Below, piece after piece: positions 8,605 through 17,353 of a stretch of DNA of 64,000 bases. The first letter of the stretch is position 1. The number at the start of each line of letters is the position of its first letter. The stretch spans positions 83,933 through 147,932 of the forward strand of contig PHBH01000028.1 of NCBI GenBank assembly GCA_002840535.1, in the 5' to 3' direction. Source of the DNA: Deltaproteobacteria bacterium HGW-Deltaproteobacteria-15 (GTDB lineage Bacteria > Desulfobacterota > DSM-4660 > Desulfatiglandales > HGW-15). Position numbers and translations under genes: made by a program. Under the pieces are notes generated by a model that searched no databases, was not told the DNA's origin, and saw only the letters and a program-made list of their open reading frames with translations.

Positions 8605-8988
8605 CATATAGGGAGTGAACAAGGAAACCTCCTGCACGCCGGAGGACGAAGCAAGGCTCTCCAATAACGGTTCTTATCCGTCCGGGCATACGTCCATAGG
8701 ATGGGCATGGGCGCTGATTCTGGCGGAAATCGCACCGGAGCGCGCCGACGCCATCCTTTCCCACGGCTATGCCTTCGGCCAGAGCCGGGTTATCTGCGGG
8801 GTTCACTGGCAAAGCGACGTCCATGCAGGCCGGGTCATCGGAGCGGCCGTTGTCGCGAGACTGCACACAGACCCGGTTTCCTGGCGCAACTTGCCGCCGC
8901 CAGGAAGGAATTGGCGGCCGTATGGGCCAAAGGGATCAAGCCCTCGAGTGACTGCAAGGCGGAAGCCGCGGCATTGGCCTTTCAATAA
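8605..8988 (+). pseudogene. Remnant of class A acid phosphatase (PAP2 superfamily)
   Basis: The frame from about 8615 reads [18 protein letters not shown] and later [17 protein letters not shown], the two conserved blocks of PhoN-type class A acid phosphatases (SGHT with catalytic His, and the downstream His-Asp pair). The N-terminal half, including the first phosphate-binding motif (KxxxxxxRP), is missing, with a TAG in frame at 8609-8611. Homology continues in another frame after about 8877 ([19 protein letters not shown]), so there is also a frameshift. No repeat or transposase flanks it clearly. It is a decayed gene, unless a sequencing error caused the frameshift. Confidence 0.8.
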
Positions 8989-9026
8989 TCATATCCGTTT
9001 AGCTCAAGTCTTTTGGGTCCTTTTGG

Positions 9027-9046
9027 AATACAGGAATACCTGTATT
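9027..9046. promoter_or_regulatory. Perfect palindrome upstream of the histidine kinase
   Basis: AATACAGG-AATA-CCTGTATT, eight-base arms and a four-base spacer, 78 bases before the kinase start. The shape resembles an operator for a dimeric regulator. A similar palindrome lies at 51938-51957. Confidence 0.4.
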
Positions 9047-9123
9047 GCATGAGCTACCTTCTCCTGATATGGGGAGTATCGGCATTACCACGGCTTTGTC
9101 GCTTCTGCAGGAGTTGATAATCG

Positions 9124-11058
9124 TTGAGAAACCCTGAGGAAATTCCTATTAATATTTTGGATGAAGTAAGAGACGGCCTCTTCACGACCGATCATACCGG
9201 CCTGATAACCTTTGTCAACGCGGCCCTTGCGGAGATGCACGGTCTTGATGGGCCTGGGGAGATGATAGGCAGGCATTTCAGTGAATTTGTTTCTCCGGAG
9301 TTTAGAGATGAAATTTCCCATAAGTTCAAGAAAGCGGTTGAGGAGAAGTCCTATTCTGAGGTGGTAGAATTTTGTACAGTCAGAAAAGATGGAGAGATCA
9401 TTTTCATACAGCTAAAGCATGGGCCTGTCATCAGGAATGGTCAGGTTGTCGGGACTGCGGGTGTCATAAGGGACGTGACCGATCTGAAGCGTGCTGAAAA
9501 GGCCTTGGCAGCGAGTGAGAAGAAGTTCCGTGACCTCATCACGAACATGCAGGAAGTCTTGTATACCTTGGATCGTGACGGGCGGGTCACTTTCGTCAGT
9601 CCCTCCATCGAATCCATGGCTCAGTACAAGGATCCTGAAATCATCGGTCACCAGATGAAGGAGTTCATTTTCAAAGACGACCTGCCGCGCCTCTACCAGG
9701 ACTTCCAGGATTTCATGGCCGGGAGGGGAGAAACCGAGCATGAATACCGCCTGGTGACGAAAAACGGGGAGATCCGCTGGATGATGACACACAGCAGCCT
9801 TCTGTGGGAAGGCGGTGAGGTCATCGGCATCCAGGGCATTCTCTCCGACATCACCGAGCACAAACGGGTGGAGGAGGAGCTTCGAGAGAGCGAGGAAAAG
9901 TTCCGCTCCATCGTCGAAACCACGAGCGACCGGGTCTGGGAGACGGATGCCCATGGCGTCTACACTTTTGTGAGCCCGCGGGTCCGCGATCTTCTCGGCT
10001 ACGAACCGGAAGAATTCCTCGGCCGAAGACCATTCGAGTTCATGCCTCCGGAGGAATCCGCCCGTATGAAGGCGAAGTTTGCCAGGATCGCCAAGGAGCG
10101 CAAACCGTTCGTCGGCATTGAAAATGTCAACGTGGGGAGGGACGGCCGCAGGGTGGTCCTGGAAACCAGCGGTGTGCCCAGGCTGGATGCACAGGGGAAA
10201 CTCCTGGGTTACCGCGGGATCGACCGCGACATCACGGACCGAAGAGTTGCCGAGGAGGGTCTCCGGAGATCGAATGATGAGCTGGAACTTCGTGTGCAGG
10301 AAAGAACGGCTGAGCTGGAGCTGAGAAACCAGGAACTGCAGAACTTCACCTTTTCCGCCTCCCATGATCTCCAGGAACCCTTGAGGAAGATTCAGACGTT
10401 CGCTGATTTGCTCGCCACCAAATACCTCGATTCGGTCAGCGAGAAAGGACGCGATTACATAAAACGCGTGCATGAGACCGCTTCGAGAATGCGGGACGTG
10501 CTCCAGTCCCTCATGAAATACTCCCATTTGATTTCCAGGATTGAGCCTTTCGGTCGGATCGACTTGAACAAGATCGCGAGAGAGGTGGTTTCCGACTTGG
10601 AACTTCGGATCCGCGATTCGGGGGCGTCCGTGTGGATCGGGGACTTGCCTGAAATCGAAGCCGATGCCGGCCAGATGAGGCAGCTGTTTCAGAATCTTCT
10701 CTGGAACGGATTGAAGTTTAGCCGTAAGGGAATTCAGCCCCGGGTCAAGATTCACGCCGATTGCGGATCGCAAGAACGCGAATGCCAAATATACTTCGAT
10801 GATAACGGAATCGGCTTTGACGAAATGTACGTTGAGCGCATCTTCAAACCTTTCCATCGTCTCCACGGCAAAGAAGACTACGACGGCGTCGGAATGGGTT
10901 TGGCAATTTGCGCAAAGGTGGTGGAGCACCACAAAGGAAGCATTACCGCAAAGAGCACGCCCGGTAAGGGATCGACCTTCATTGTGACCCTGCCTGTGAA
11001 CCAGGTCAAAGCAATTTCAAGCAGTTTGTCGTCTCGACCGGAGAGAGAGATCTTGTAA
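9124..11058 (+). CDS. Sensor histidine kinase with three PAS domains
   Basis: 644 residues, no membrane segment, so probably cytosolic. Three PAS/PAC units: about 8-125 (FTTDHTGLITFVNAALAEMHG), 135-252 and 262-382, each ending in a PAC-like GxxxDIT segment. A short coiled coil (ELELRVQERTAELE) leads to the dimerisation domain with His414 in SASHDLQEPL, then an ATPase with the N box (NLLWNGLKFS), DNGIGF and GVGMGLAICAKVVEHHKG. This architecture resembles bacteriophytochrome-type or light/redox kinases. Start codon is TTG with a stop just upstream and CAGGAG as SD. No cognate regulator is adjacent. PAS ligands cannot be read from the sequence. Confidence 0.88.
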   Translation: MRNPEEIPINILDEVRDGLFTTDHTGLITFVNAALAEMHGLDGPGEMIGRHFSEFVSPEFRDEISHKFKKAVEEKSYSEVVEFCTVRKDGEIIFIQLKHGPVIRNGQVVGTAGVIRDVTDLKRAEKALAASEKKFRDLITNMQEVLYTLDRDGRVTFVSPSIESMAQYKDPEIIGHQMKEFIFKDDLPRLYQDFQDFMAGRGETEHEYRLVTKNGEIRWMMTHSSLLWEGGEVIGIQGILSDITEHKRVEEELRESEEKFRSIVETTSDRVWETDAHGVYTFVSPRVRDLLGYEPEEFLGRRPFEFMPPEESARMKAKFARIAKERKPFVGIENVNVGRDGRRVVLETSGVPRLDAQGKLLGYRGIDRDITDRRVAEEGLRRSNDELELRVQERTAELELRNQELQNFTFSASHDLQEPLRKIQTFADLLATKYLDSVSEKGRDYIKRVHETASRMRDVLQSLMKYSHLISRIEPFGRIDLNKIAREVVSDLELRIRDSGASVWIGDLPEIEADAGQMRQLFQNLLWNGLKFSRKGIQPRVKIHADCGSQERECQIYFDDNGIGFDEMYVERIFKPFHRLHGKEDYDGVGMGLAICAKVVEHHKGSITAKSTPGKGSTFIVTLPVNQVKAISSSLSSRPEREIL

Positions 11059-11113
11059 CCCCACAAAGCACGAGATTTCTAGGCATTTCATGCAATCTGC
11101 TTCCGGGAGTCAA

Positions 11114-12271
11114 TCACCTTAAACGAGGAAACGTGAGTATCAGCGGCAGCGATAACAGAGGCAGGAAAGATACACCCGTCAGGACAGTCTGCATGGAATA
11201 GAGTTCGGCCAACTTCCCTACCAGGGGAGATACCACGCCGCCCAAACCGAAGGCGAGTCCCATCATCAGGCTGGCCACCATGGCTCTGCTTTTGGGAGCC
11301 AGCATCTGTGCCATGGCCACCCCCAGAGGCAATGTGGCAAAAACCATGGCGCCCGCCATTGCTGAGCCGAGATAGACCCAAAGGCCCTGCAGACTCAGGA
11401 ACAGCAGCAGCACCGGAGCCATGAAAAGAAAGGTAAAGAGGAAGACCGGTCTGAAACCTACTCGATCGGATATATGCCCGGCGATCAGACCGCTTGCGGT
11501 CCCGGCCACAGTGAAGAGGGAATACATGACACCGGCAGAGAAGACTGAAAATCCTTTATCGACGTAATGAACAGGCATGAAGGTCAAAAAAGACTGCCCG
11601 ATGATCGCCCTGACGACCATCACCGTCCAGATGCAGAAAATGGGTTTCCAAACGCTTCCCAGGCTGTATTTTAGAGAGCCCCAGAAACCCATTCGGCCCA
11701 GCCCTTCACTTTGAGGAACCGGCACAACCCGATGCAGGTACCAGACCACCAGAAGCCCAAGCGCGACAGTGAACGGCAGTCCGTTCAGACCAAACCGAGT
11801 GGCATACCAGGTAATGAACAGCGGTCCGACTCCGAACGCCAGGGTGCCCCCGGTGTTGAATACGGACATTGCAAATCCGGTCTTGTTCCCGGAGTAGACC
11901 GGGACCAGGCCCGTTACCGATGGATGAAACATGGATGAGCCGAGGGCGCCTAACGCCACAAGTGCGAGCAGGGACCAGAACCCGGTGGCGATACCGGAAA
12001 AGGGGATAAAGACCACCGGCAGGAGTACGCCTAACAGGATAAAGTGGCGAGTGCTGTAGCGGTCAGCCAGGTATCCCACCGAAGGCTGCACAATGAAGGC
12101 CAGCAGACGCATGACTCCCGAGATGATGCCGATCTGGGTCAGGGATAATCCTATCTTCTGGACAAAGAGAGGGAATAGCGGGATGGTGAAAGAACTGTAG
12201 AAATCACCTGTAAAATGGACGAGGGTCAAGGCGAATAGTACTTTGACATTGGGTTTGCCCGGGTCAGACAT
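11114..12271 (-). CDS. MFS transporter, fosmidomycin-resistance (Fsr) type
   Basis: 385 residues with about 12 hydrophobic segments. The N-terminus (LVHFTGDFYSSFTIPLFPLF, then GLSLTQIGIISG) and FHPSVTGLV resemble Fsr-like efflux proteins, and the MFS loop YLADRYS is present. An ATG start without a clear SD. It stands alone between a histidine kinase and a repeat-bearing gap. The substrate cannot be stated; Fsr-like assignment is family-level only. Confidence 0.8.
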   Translation of the reverse strand: MSDPGKPNVKVLFALTLVHFTGDFYSSFTIPLFPLFVQKIGLSLTQIGIISGVMRLLAFIVQPSVGYLADRYSTRHFILLGVLLPVVFIPFSGIATGFWSLLALVALGALGSSMFHPSVTGLVPVYSGNKTGFAMSVFNTGGTLAFGVGPLFITWYATRFGLNGLPFTVALGLLVVWYLHRVVPVPQSEGLGRMGFWGSLKYSLGSVWKPIFCIWTVMVVRAIIGQSFLTFMPVHYVDKGFSVFSAGVMYSLFTVAGTASGLIAGHISDRVGFRPVFLFTFLFMAPVLLLFLSLQGLWVYLGSAMAGAMVFATLPLGVAMAQMLAPKSRAMVASLMMGLAFGLGGVVSPLVGKLAELYSMQTVLTGVSFLPLLSLPLILTFPRLR

Positions 12272-12507
12272 TTCGCAGGCCTGATGACATCATGAGGGAA
12301 AAACTGCAAAGGAAGGCAGCAATATATTTTTCCCGCAGCACTCCGTCAAGCTCATTCTCCCCCACCCCACACCCCGGCCGACTGAGATGGCGTGGCACCA
12401 TTTCACTCACCTTTCCGAATGAACCTCTCTGCACCCGTTAGTTTTAGTACCCTCCACCTCTGTTGGAGGACCCGGAGAGGTTCTACCGGTCCGGGTGAGG
12501 GGGACGC

Positions 12508-12679
12508 TTGAAAATCCGAATATTGAAATTCGAAATTCGAAACAAACAAATTCAAATCCGAATTCTCAAAAGTGAAAAACTGGAGCAGGTAAACCTCTCA
12601 TAGGTCACCGTTTTGATCATTTGAATTTGCTTCGGATTTCGTGCTTCGGATTTCGTGCTTCGGATTTCGAATTTTTTGA
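12508..12679. repeat. Dispersed palindromic repeat, copy 2
   Basis: Second copy of the element at 6841-7006: AAATCCGAATATTGAAATTCG on the left arm and repeated CTTCGGATTTCG on the right, with the same GTTTTGATCATTTGAATTTG segment near the right arm. It sits just upstream of a sigma-54 promoter, as copy 1 lies upstream of another on the minus strand. Confidence 0.75.
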
Positions 12680-12736
12680 TTGCACTGCATGTGAAGGGGG
12701 TAACCTGAGGCCACCCGCCCGCTGTTTCTTCAAGCC

Positions 12737-12752
12737 TGGCATTTTTTTTGCA
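12737..12752 (+). promoter_or_regulatory. Sigma-54 (-24/-12) promoter of the CNB protein
   Basis: TGGCAT-TTTTT-TTGCA, an almost perfect RpoN site with GG-N10-GC. The start codon of the CNB gene is about 120 bases downstream. Confidence 0.8.
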
Positions 12753-12873
12753 GCAACTGATATTTAGCAAGAAACTCCAAGATGAGCATGGAAGTCTTGT
12801 CAGGGCCAAGAGGATGCTAAACAAGGAATATCAATAAGGAAATTGCCTATGAAAAAACACCAAGGAGGCTGTC

Positions 12874-13440
12874 ATGAATACCGACATCAGTGATGATATC
12901 CTTGCGCAGATGGGTATTTCACTTCCCACACAGGACTATCCAAGAGACGAGAAGGAGATCCTGGACACGCTTCGCAATATGCCTGCGCTCAAAGGCTTGT
13001 CTGAGAGCGACTTCAGTGGGATCTTACCGCTCAGCAAGATAAGAAAATTCAAAGCAGGTGAAGAAATAATTAAAGAAGGACAGTTTGACAATTGGATGTT
13101 TTTCATATTGTCGGGCAAATTCGCCATAATCAAAAAAGGGGAAACCATAGGGGTCTTGAAGGAGTATGGAGAAATATTCGGCGAAATGTGCATTATTGAC
13201 GGCTCCCCGCGTTCTGCATCGATTAAGGCATTGGAGGATTCTGTCTGCCTTGCAGTGGATGCCTCCTACACGGATAATCTGAAAGGCCAGGCGAAAATCT
13301 TTTTTCAGTGCATCCTCTACCACATCTTTTCACAAGTGCTTGTAGAACGCCTCAGAAGAGTAAACGAAGATCTCGTCAAAACAAGAGACGAGAATGCCTC
13401 GTTAAAGGAAGAAATCAGGAAGGCGAGGTCGCATGGTTAA
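12874..13440 (+). CDS. Cyclic-nucleotide-binding domain protein, stand-alone
   Basis: 188 residues. A CNB domain spans about 38-150 (GEEIIKEGQFDNWMFFILSG, GEIFGEMCIIDGSPRSAS), then a helical coiled-coil-like tail (LVERLRRVNEDLVKTRDENA). There is no helix-turn-helix, so it is not a CRP-type transcription factor; it may bind a nucleotide and partner with another protein. A strong AAGGAGG lies before the ATG. Driven by the sigma-54 promoter at 12737. The CNB domain is the same family as in the kinase at 5235 and the CNB-PilZ protein at 61967. Ligand unknown. Confidence 0.85.
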   Translation: MNTDISDDILAQMGISLPTQDYPRDEKEILDTLRNMPALKGLSESDFSGILPLSKIRKFKAGEEIIKEGQFDNWMFFILSGKFAIIKKGETIGVLKEYGEIFGEMCIIDGSPRSASIKALEDSVCLAVDASYTDNLKGQAKIFFQCILYHIFSQVLVERLRRVNEDLVKTRDENASLKEEIRKARSHG

Positions 13441-13462
13441 AGTCCGTTTTTGAAGCCCCATC

Positions 13463-13897
13463 TTACCAGAACGAATCGATCATGCCGGTATAACCGAATC
13501 CCGGTTCACGACCTTTTTTATGCGCAGAGCCTGACGGAGACTGCACCCGTTCAAGAATCATCCTTATCCTGAGTTTCAGGTCCGTAAGCGACAGGCTTTT
13601 CAGTACCCAATAGTCGGCGGAGCGCGGTTTCATTCTGAATTGGAGGGGGAAGTTGTCCGCATAGACGAGAACAGGGAGATCGTGATAGGCATCTCTGATG
13701 TCCATCAAGAGATCAAGGGCGTCCGCTTGACCCGACCGGATGTCAAGGAGAACAAGATCCGGTCGAGTCTCTTTGATGAGCCTCGTAACTTGAGGACCCA
13801 TATGGGCTGTGGTCACATTGTACCCTTCCTCCAGGAGTTCTTCGGAATAGAGCATTAAAGTCGACTCATCATCGTTTACAACAAGAATCCTGTTCAT
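13463..13897 (-). CDS. Single-domain response regulator
   Basis: 144 residues with a receiver domain: Asp9-Asp10, acceptor Asp52 (LVLLDIRS), Lys100 in WVLKS. The switch Ser/Thr position is Ala (VYAD), so output coupling may differ. The short tail (residues 115-144) is basic and has no recognisable output domain. The start at 13897 is chosen for the GGAGGAAGGA immediately before it; an upstream frame exists but has no SD. It converges on the CNB gene, 22 bases apart. Partner kinase not evident. Confidence 0.82.
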   Translation of the reverse strand: MNRILVVNDDESTLMLYSEELLEEGYNVTTAHMGPQVTRLIKETRPDLVLLDIRSGQADALDLLMDIRDAYHDLPVLVYADNFPLQFRMKPRSADYWVLKSLSLTDLKLRIRMILERVQSPSGSAHKKGREPGFGYTGMIDSFW

Positions 13898-14480
13898 TCC
13901 TTCCTCCAAACGCTGATCTTCAGTGAGCCATCTCCAGGCCTCAAAATTTCCCGAAGGAAAAACCCTTGCCCCGGAAGCCCCAGGTTCTTGCCCGGCGACT
14001 TCAAGGTCGTGCATTCTTGAGTGTTCATTATAAGAGCCCGGCGGAGTGCGGCAGAAAAGGGGTTCATCCTTGTTTTCCCCCCATCGCATCATCAGGCTCT
14101 GCCTTTGCGAAGTTAACAACTGTTTGCTGCCCCAACACTCTATCAAGATACATGCCAAGAAATCGCGCCCGCAAGGAAGGGGCCTTGCGGCAATTTCTCG
14201 AACAATTTCAAAAGATTATTTGCAGGGGCAAAACATGGGACAAACGGAGTGTAAATAGGAAGTGGACAGACACTGTTCATTGAGACATGACATGGCCGGG
14301 AAAGACAGGGAGAGGCTTCGTCATCATGTACCAATCGCATTGTCACTCCAAGTCGAATTGGAAGGTGCTTATACTGCCTGGAGAAAGAGAAATTCAGTGT
14401 TCTCCCTTATGGTTCCTTCCGCAGCAGCACTTAATTTAACAGCCAGAAAAGAGAACTGCGGGATGAAAGGGGGGGCAAAA
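13898..14480. other. Intergenic stretch without recognised gene
   Basis: About 580 bases upstream of the TPR gene and of the divergent response regulator. Only short chance frames occur. I see no promoter, repeat or RNA that I can support. Confidence 0.5.
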
Positions 14481-16178
14481 ATGAAGTCGAACCACTTTAT
14501 GTGTGTAACCGTGATGGTTGGAGCGATGATCCTGTCAATGCCGGCGTCCGGCATGGCCGAGCAGACAACGCACCAGCATTATGCCGGGACCGAAGAAATA
14601 AACTCGCCTGCACCGGATGGCAGTCTGGCGCCGCGGCTTCAGAACCTGGGAAAGCATACGTTCCCCGTTACAGTGAAGTCGGATCGCGCACAATTGTTTA
14701 TCAACCAGGGTCTCAATTTGGCATACGGCTTCAATCACGCCGAAGCCGGACGTGCTTTCCGCGAGGCGGCACGTCTTGATCCCGAATGCGCCATGGCCTA
14801 CTGGGGACAGGCCCTGGTGCTGGGGCCTAACATCAATGCGCCCATGGACCCCAAGGATGAGCCGGCGGCGTATGAGCTTAGCCGTAAAGCCCTTCTGCTG
14901 AAGTCAAAAGCCACGCCGCGCGAACAGGCATACATCGATGCACTGGCCGAGCGTTATTCGGGCAAACCGGAAGATCGCTCCAGGCGGGACAGGGCCTATG
15001 CCGATGCCATGCGCAAACTTCATCAGCAGTTTCCCGAAGATCTGGACGCAACGGCATTGTTTGCCGAATCGATGATGGATCTTCGACCCTGGGACTACTG
15101 GATGCGTGACGGCCTTCCGCACCCCGGCACCGATGAGATTGTCGTCGCATTGCAGTCAGTAATGGAGCGCAACCCGGATCACCCTGGCGCGTTGCATTTC
15201 TGGATTCACCTGATGGAGCCTACCAACAACCCGAAATCAGCCGAAGTAGCTGCCGACCGCCTTCTGCAACTGGTGCCGGGCGCCGGCCATCTGGTCCATA
15301 TGCCTTCGCACATTTACGTGAGAATAGGCCGCTTCGCCGATGCGGTTCGTTCCAACACCCTTGCCATTCGATCCGACGAAGACTATATCACTCAATGCCG
15401 CATCCAGGGGTTCTATCCAGTCAGCTACTACCCGCATAATGTGCATTTCCTCTGGTTTGCCGAAACCATGCTGGGCCACAGCCGCCCTGCCCTGGCCGCG
15501 GCACTCAAGGTCGTTGAAAAGATAACCCCTGAAGTCTTGCGGGAAGCCCCGATGTTGCAGTTTTTTGCCGCCGTGCCCTATCACGCCATGGTGCGATTCG
15601 GCCGGTGGGATGAGATTCTCAAAGAGTCCCGCCCCGGCTATGAAGAGCCGCTCATCGTCGGCTTATGGCATTTTGCGCGCGGCATGGCTTTCAGCGCGAA
15701 AAGGCAGTTCGATGAGGCTTTAGCTGAACTCGAGAGCCTGCGCAAGCTCGCGCAGGATCCAGCGGTGGCGAAGATCGCGCTCTGGACCCCCAATCCGGTC
15801 GGCACCATTTTGTCCATCGGCGTGGCGGTCCTTGAAGGCGACGTGGCTGCGCGCCAGGGCGACTACGACCGCGCCATTGCGCATCTGGACCGGGGAACGC
15901 GGCTGGAGGACGGGTTGACCTACATCGAGCCGCCCGACTGGGGGATTCCGGTGCGGCATGTGTTGGGCGCAACATTGTTGGAAGCCGGCCGCCCTGCCGA
16001 GGCGGAAACGGTCTATTGGGAAGACCTCCGCCGGAGCCCTGAAAACGGATGGGCTCTTTTCGGCCTTGCCCGGGCTTTACGCGCCCAGGGCAAAAGTGAG
16101 CAGGCGGAAGTCATCGAGCAACGCTTCCGCCGCGCATGGCCCGATCCGGATGTCCAGCTCGAAGCTACCCGGTTCTGA
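14481..16178 (+). CDS. Secreted tetratricopeptide-repeat protein
   Basis: 565 residues from the ATG at 14481; AAAGGGGGGG precedes it, and the upstream frame from 14262 adds unlikely sequence. A signal peptide covers about 1-28 (VMVGAMILSMPASGMAEQ). The rest has several TPR-like helical pairs: ALAYGFNHAEAGRAFREAARLDP at about residue 75, and later GDYDRAIAHLDRG, RPAEAETVYWEDLRRSPENG and GLARALRAQGKSEQAE. Large periplasmic TPR proteins of this kind are common in deltaproteobacteria and often sit with metal or copper genes, but no such gene is here. Role: probably protein-protein scaffold, not known. Confidence 0.8.
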   Translation: MKSNHFMCVTVMVGAMILSMPASGMAEQTTHQHYAGTEEINSPAPDGSLAPRLQNLGKHTFPVTVKSDRAQLFINQGLNLAYGFNHAEAGRAFREAARLDPECAMAYWGQALVLGPNINAPMDPKDEPAAYELSRKALLLKSKATPREQAYIDALAERYSGKPEDRSRRDRAYADAMRKLHQQFPEDLDATALFAESMMDLRPWDYWMRDGLPHPGTDEIVVALQSVMERNPDHPGALHFWIHLMEPTNNPKSAEVAADRLLQLVPGAGHLVHMPSHIYVRIGRFADAVRSNTLAIRSDEDYITQCRIQGFYPVSYYPHNVHFLWFAETMLGHSRPALAAALKVVEKITPEVLREAPMLQFFAAVPYHAMVRFGRWDEILKESRPGYEEPLIVGLWHFARGMAFSAKRQFDEALAELESLRKLAQDPAVAKIALWTPNPVGTILSIGVAVLEGDVAARQGDYDRAIAHLDRGTRLEDGLTYIEPPDWGIPVRHVLGATLLEAGRPAEAETVYWEDLRRSPENGWALFGLARALRAQGKSEQAEVIEQRFRRAWPDPDVQLEATRF

Positions 16179-16222
16179 CGCGTTGATGTTCAAGACACGT
16201 GGCGGCCCTTAGTAAAAAGACA

Positions 16223-16259
16223 GGACGTTCGTGACGAAGTGATTTCGTCTCGAACGTCC
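16223..16259. terminator. Strong hairpin between convergent TPR and dctP genes
   Basis: GGACGTTCG pairs with CGAACGTCC, and GACGAA pairs with TTCGTC inside, around a GTGA loop. No clear T-run follows on either strand, so bidirectional termination is inferred from its place between two convergent genes. Confidence 0.6.
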
Positions 16260-16282
16260 CGATCTCCACGAGCAGGGATTGC

Positions 16283-17290
16283 TTATTTCTGGTTTGACTT
16301 CAGGTAATCCTGGCAGAACTTGAGCGCCTCGTCGGCAGGCAGATTCTTTGCTTTCATAGTCTGCACATACTCGTCCAGGATCGGGCGCAGTTTTGCACTC
16401 CACCGCTCGTTCTCTTCCTTTGAGAGTTGGGCGACCTTCCCCCCCTTCTGCACAAAGTAATCCTTCCCGTCCTTATCGAGCTCGTCCCAGAGTTTTCCCA
16501 TCTTCTCGATCCATTCGTTGTTGACTTCCTCGATGGTCTTCCGGTCGTTGGGCGCAATAGCATTCCACTTGTCCTTGTTCATGACGATGTAATTGGCATT
16601 GACGTACGCCGAGCCGTATTCTGCGCTGTTATTGACAACCTCGGCAAGCCTGAAGCCCCTCATCGCCTCGTAGGGACAGATGATGCCCTGGGCAACACCT
16701 TTGGAAAGGGCGTCGTAGGCTTCCGACATCGGCATTGCCACCGGCGCTCCGCCCAGCGCCTGGACCACCTTAGCGCTTGTACCCGTCGACCTCACCTTGA
16801 GCCCCTTCATATCGTCGAGGTTTGCGACGGGTTTCTTTGCAAACATCATGTGGGGCGGTGAGGTTGTAAAGAAGAGGACCTTTACGTCATCAAACTCCTT
16901 TGGCTTGAACTTCCTGTAGAATTCATTTGCCAGTTTTGTGCCCCAGTATCCGCTCCTGTATCCTAAGGGCAGGTCGATCACCTCGAAAAGAGGAAAGCGC
17001 CCCATCGTGTAGGAGCAGAAGCTCAGGCCGATGTCCGCGACCCCCCTCGTGACGCTGACATATGTCTGGGTCGGGGGCGTCAGCGTCCCGCCCGCGAATT
17101 GGGTCACCTTGACCCTGCCGCCTGTTCTCTTCTCCACCTCTTTGCACCACTGGTCCATCGCCACGCTGATCTTCTGATCGGGTGGAAAAAAGTTGGCGAG
17201 CTTGAGTGAGATCTGCGCGTGAACAGGGGACAGGTGCAGCCAGAGCGACGCGAGAAGTACGGAGACAAAAAGGAAAAGGATCTTTCTCAT
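16283..17290 (-). CDS. dctP: TRAP transporter solute receptor, DctP family
   Basis: 335 residues with a signal peptide (MRKILFLFVSVLLASLWL, cut near HAQ). Sequence matches the periplasmic DctP receptor fold: DQKISVAMDQWCKEVEKRTGG, GRVKVTQFAGGTL, GLKVRSTGTSAKVVQALGG and EAYDALSKGVAQG. It captures a small carboxylate-type solute and delivers it to DctQM. It ends the dctQMP operon, 63 bases after dctM. The ligand is not identified; the family includes C4-dicarboxylate, aromatic and keto-acid binders. Confidence 0.9.
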   Translation of the reverse strand: MRKILFLFVSVLLASLWLHLSPVHAQISLKLANFFPPDQKISVAMDQWCKEVEKRTGGRVKVTQFAGGTLTPPTQTYVSVTRGVADIGLSFCSYTMGRFPLFEVIDLPLGYRSGYWGTKLANEFYRKFKPKEFDDVKVLFFTTSPPHMMFAKKPVANLDDMKGLKVRSTGTSAKVVQALGGAPVAMPMSEAYDALSKGVAQGIICPYEAMRGFRLAEVVNNSAEYGSAYVNANYIVMNKDKWNAIAPNDRKTIEEVNNEWIEKMGKLWDELDKDGKDYFVQKGGKVAQLSKEENERWSAKLRPILDEYVQTMKAKNLPADEALKFCQDYLKSNQK

Positions 17291-17353
17291 ATATCACCTC
17301 CATGGTATTTGGTTTTCTCTTGCCGGTTCCTGAATCTTAGCACAACACGGAGA

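Noticed and set aside
9412..10932. Long 506-codon frame on the minus strand opposite the histidine kinase
   Set aside because: The plus strand has three PAS domains, HisKA and ATPase motifs; the opposite frame has no domain.
14382..14404. Sigma-54 site upstream of the TPR gene
   Set aside because: The GC dinucleotide spacing is right in one reading but the -24 box lacks TGGC.
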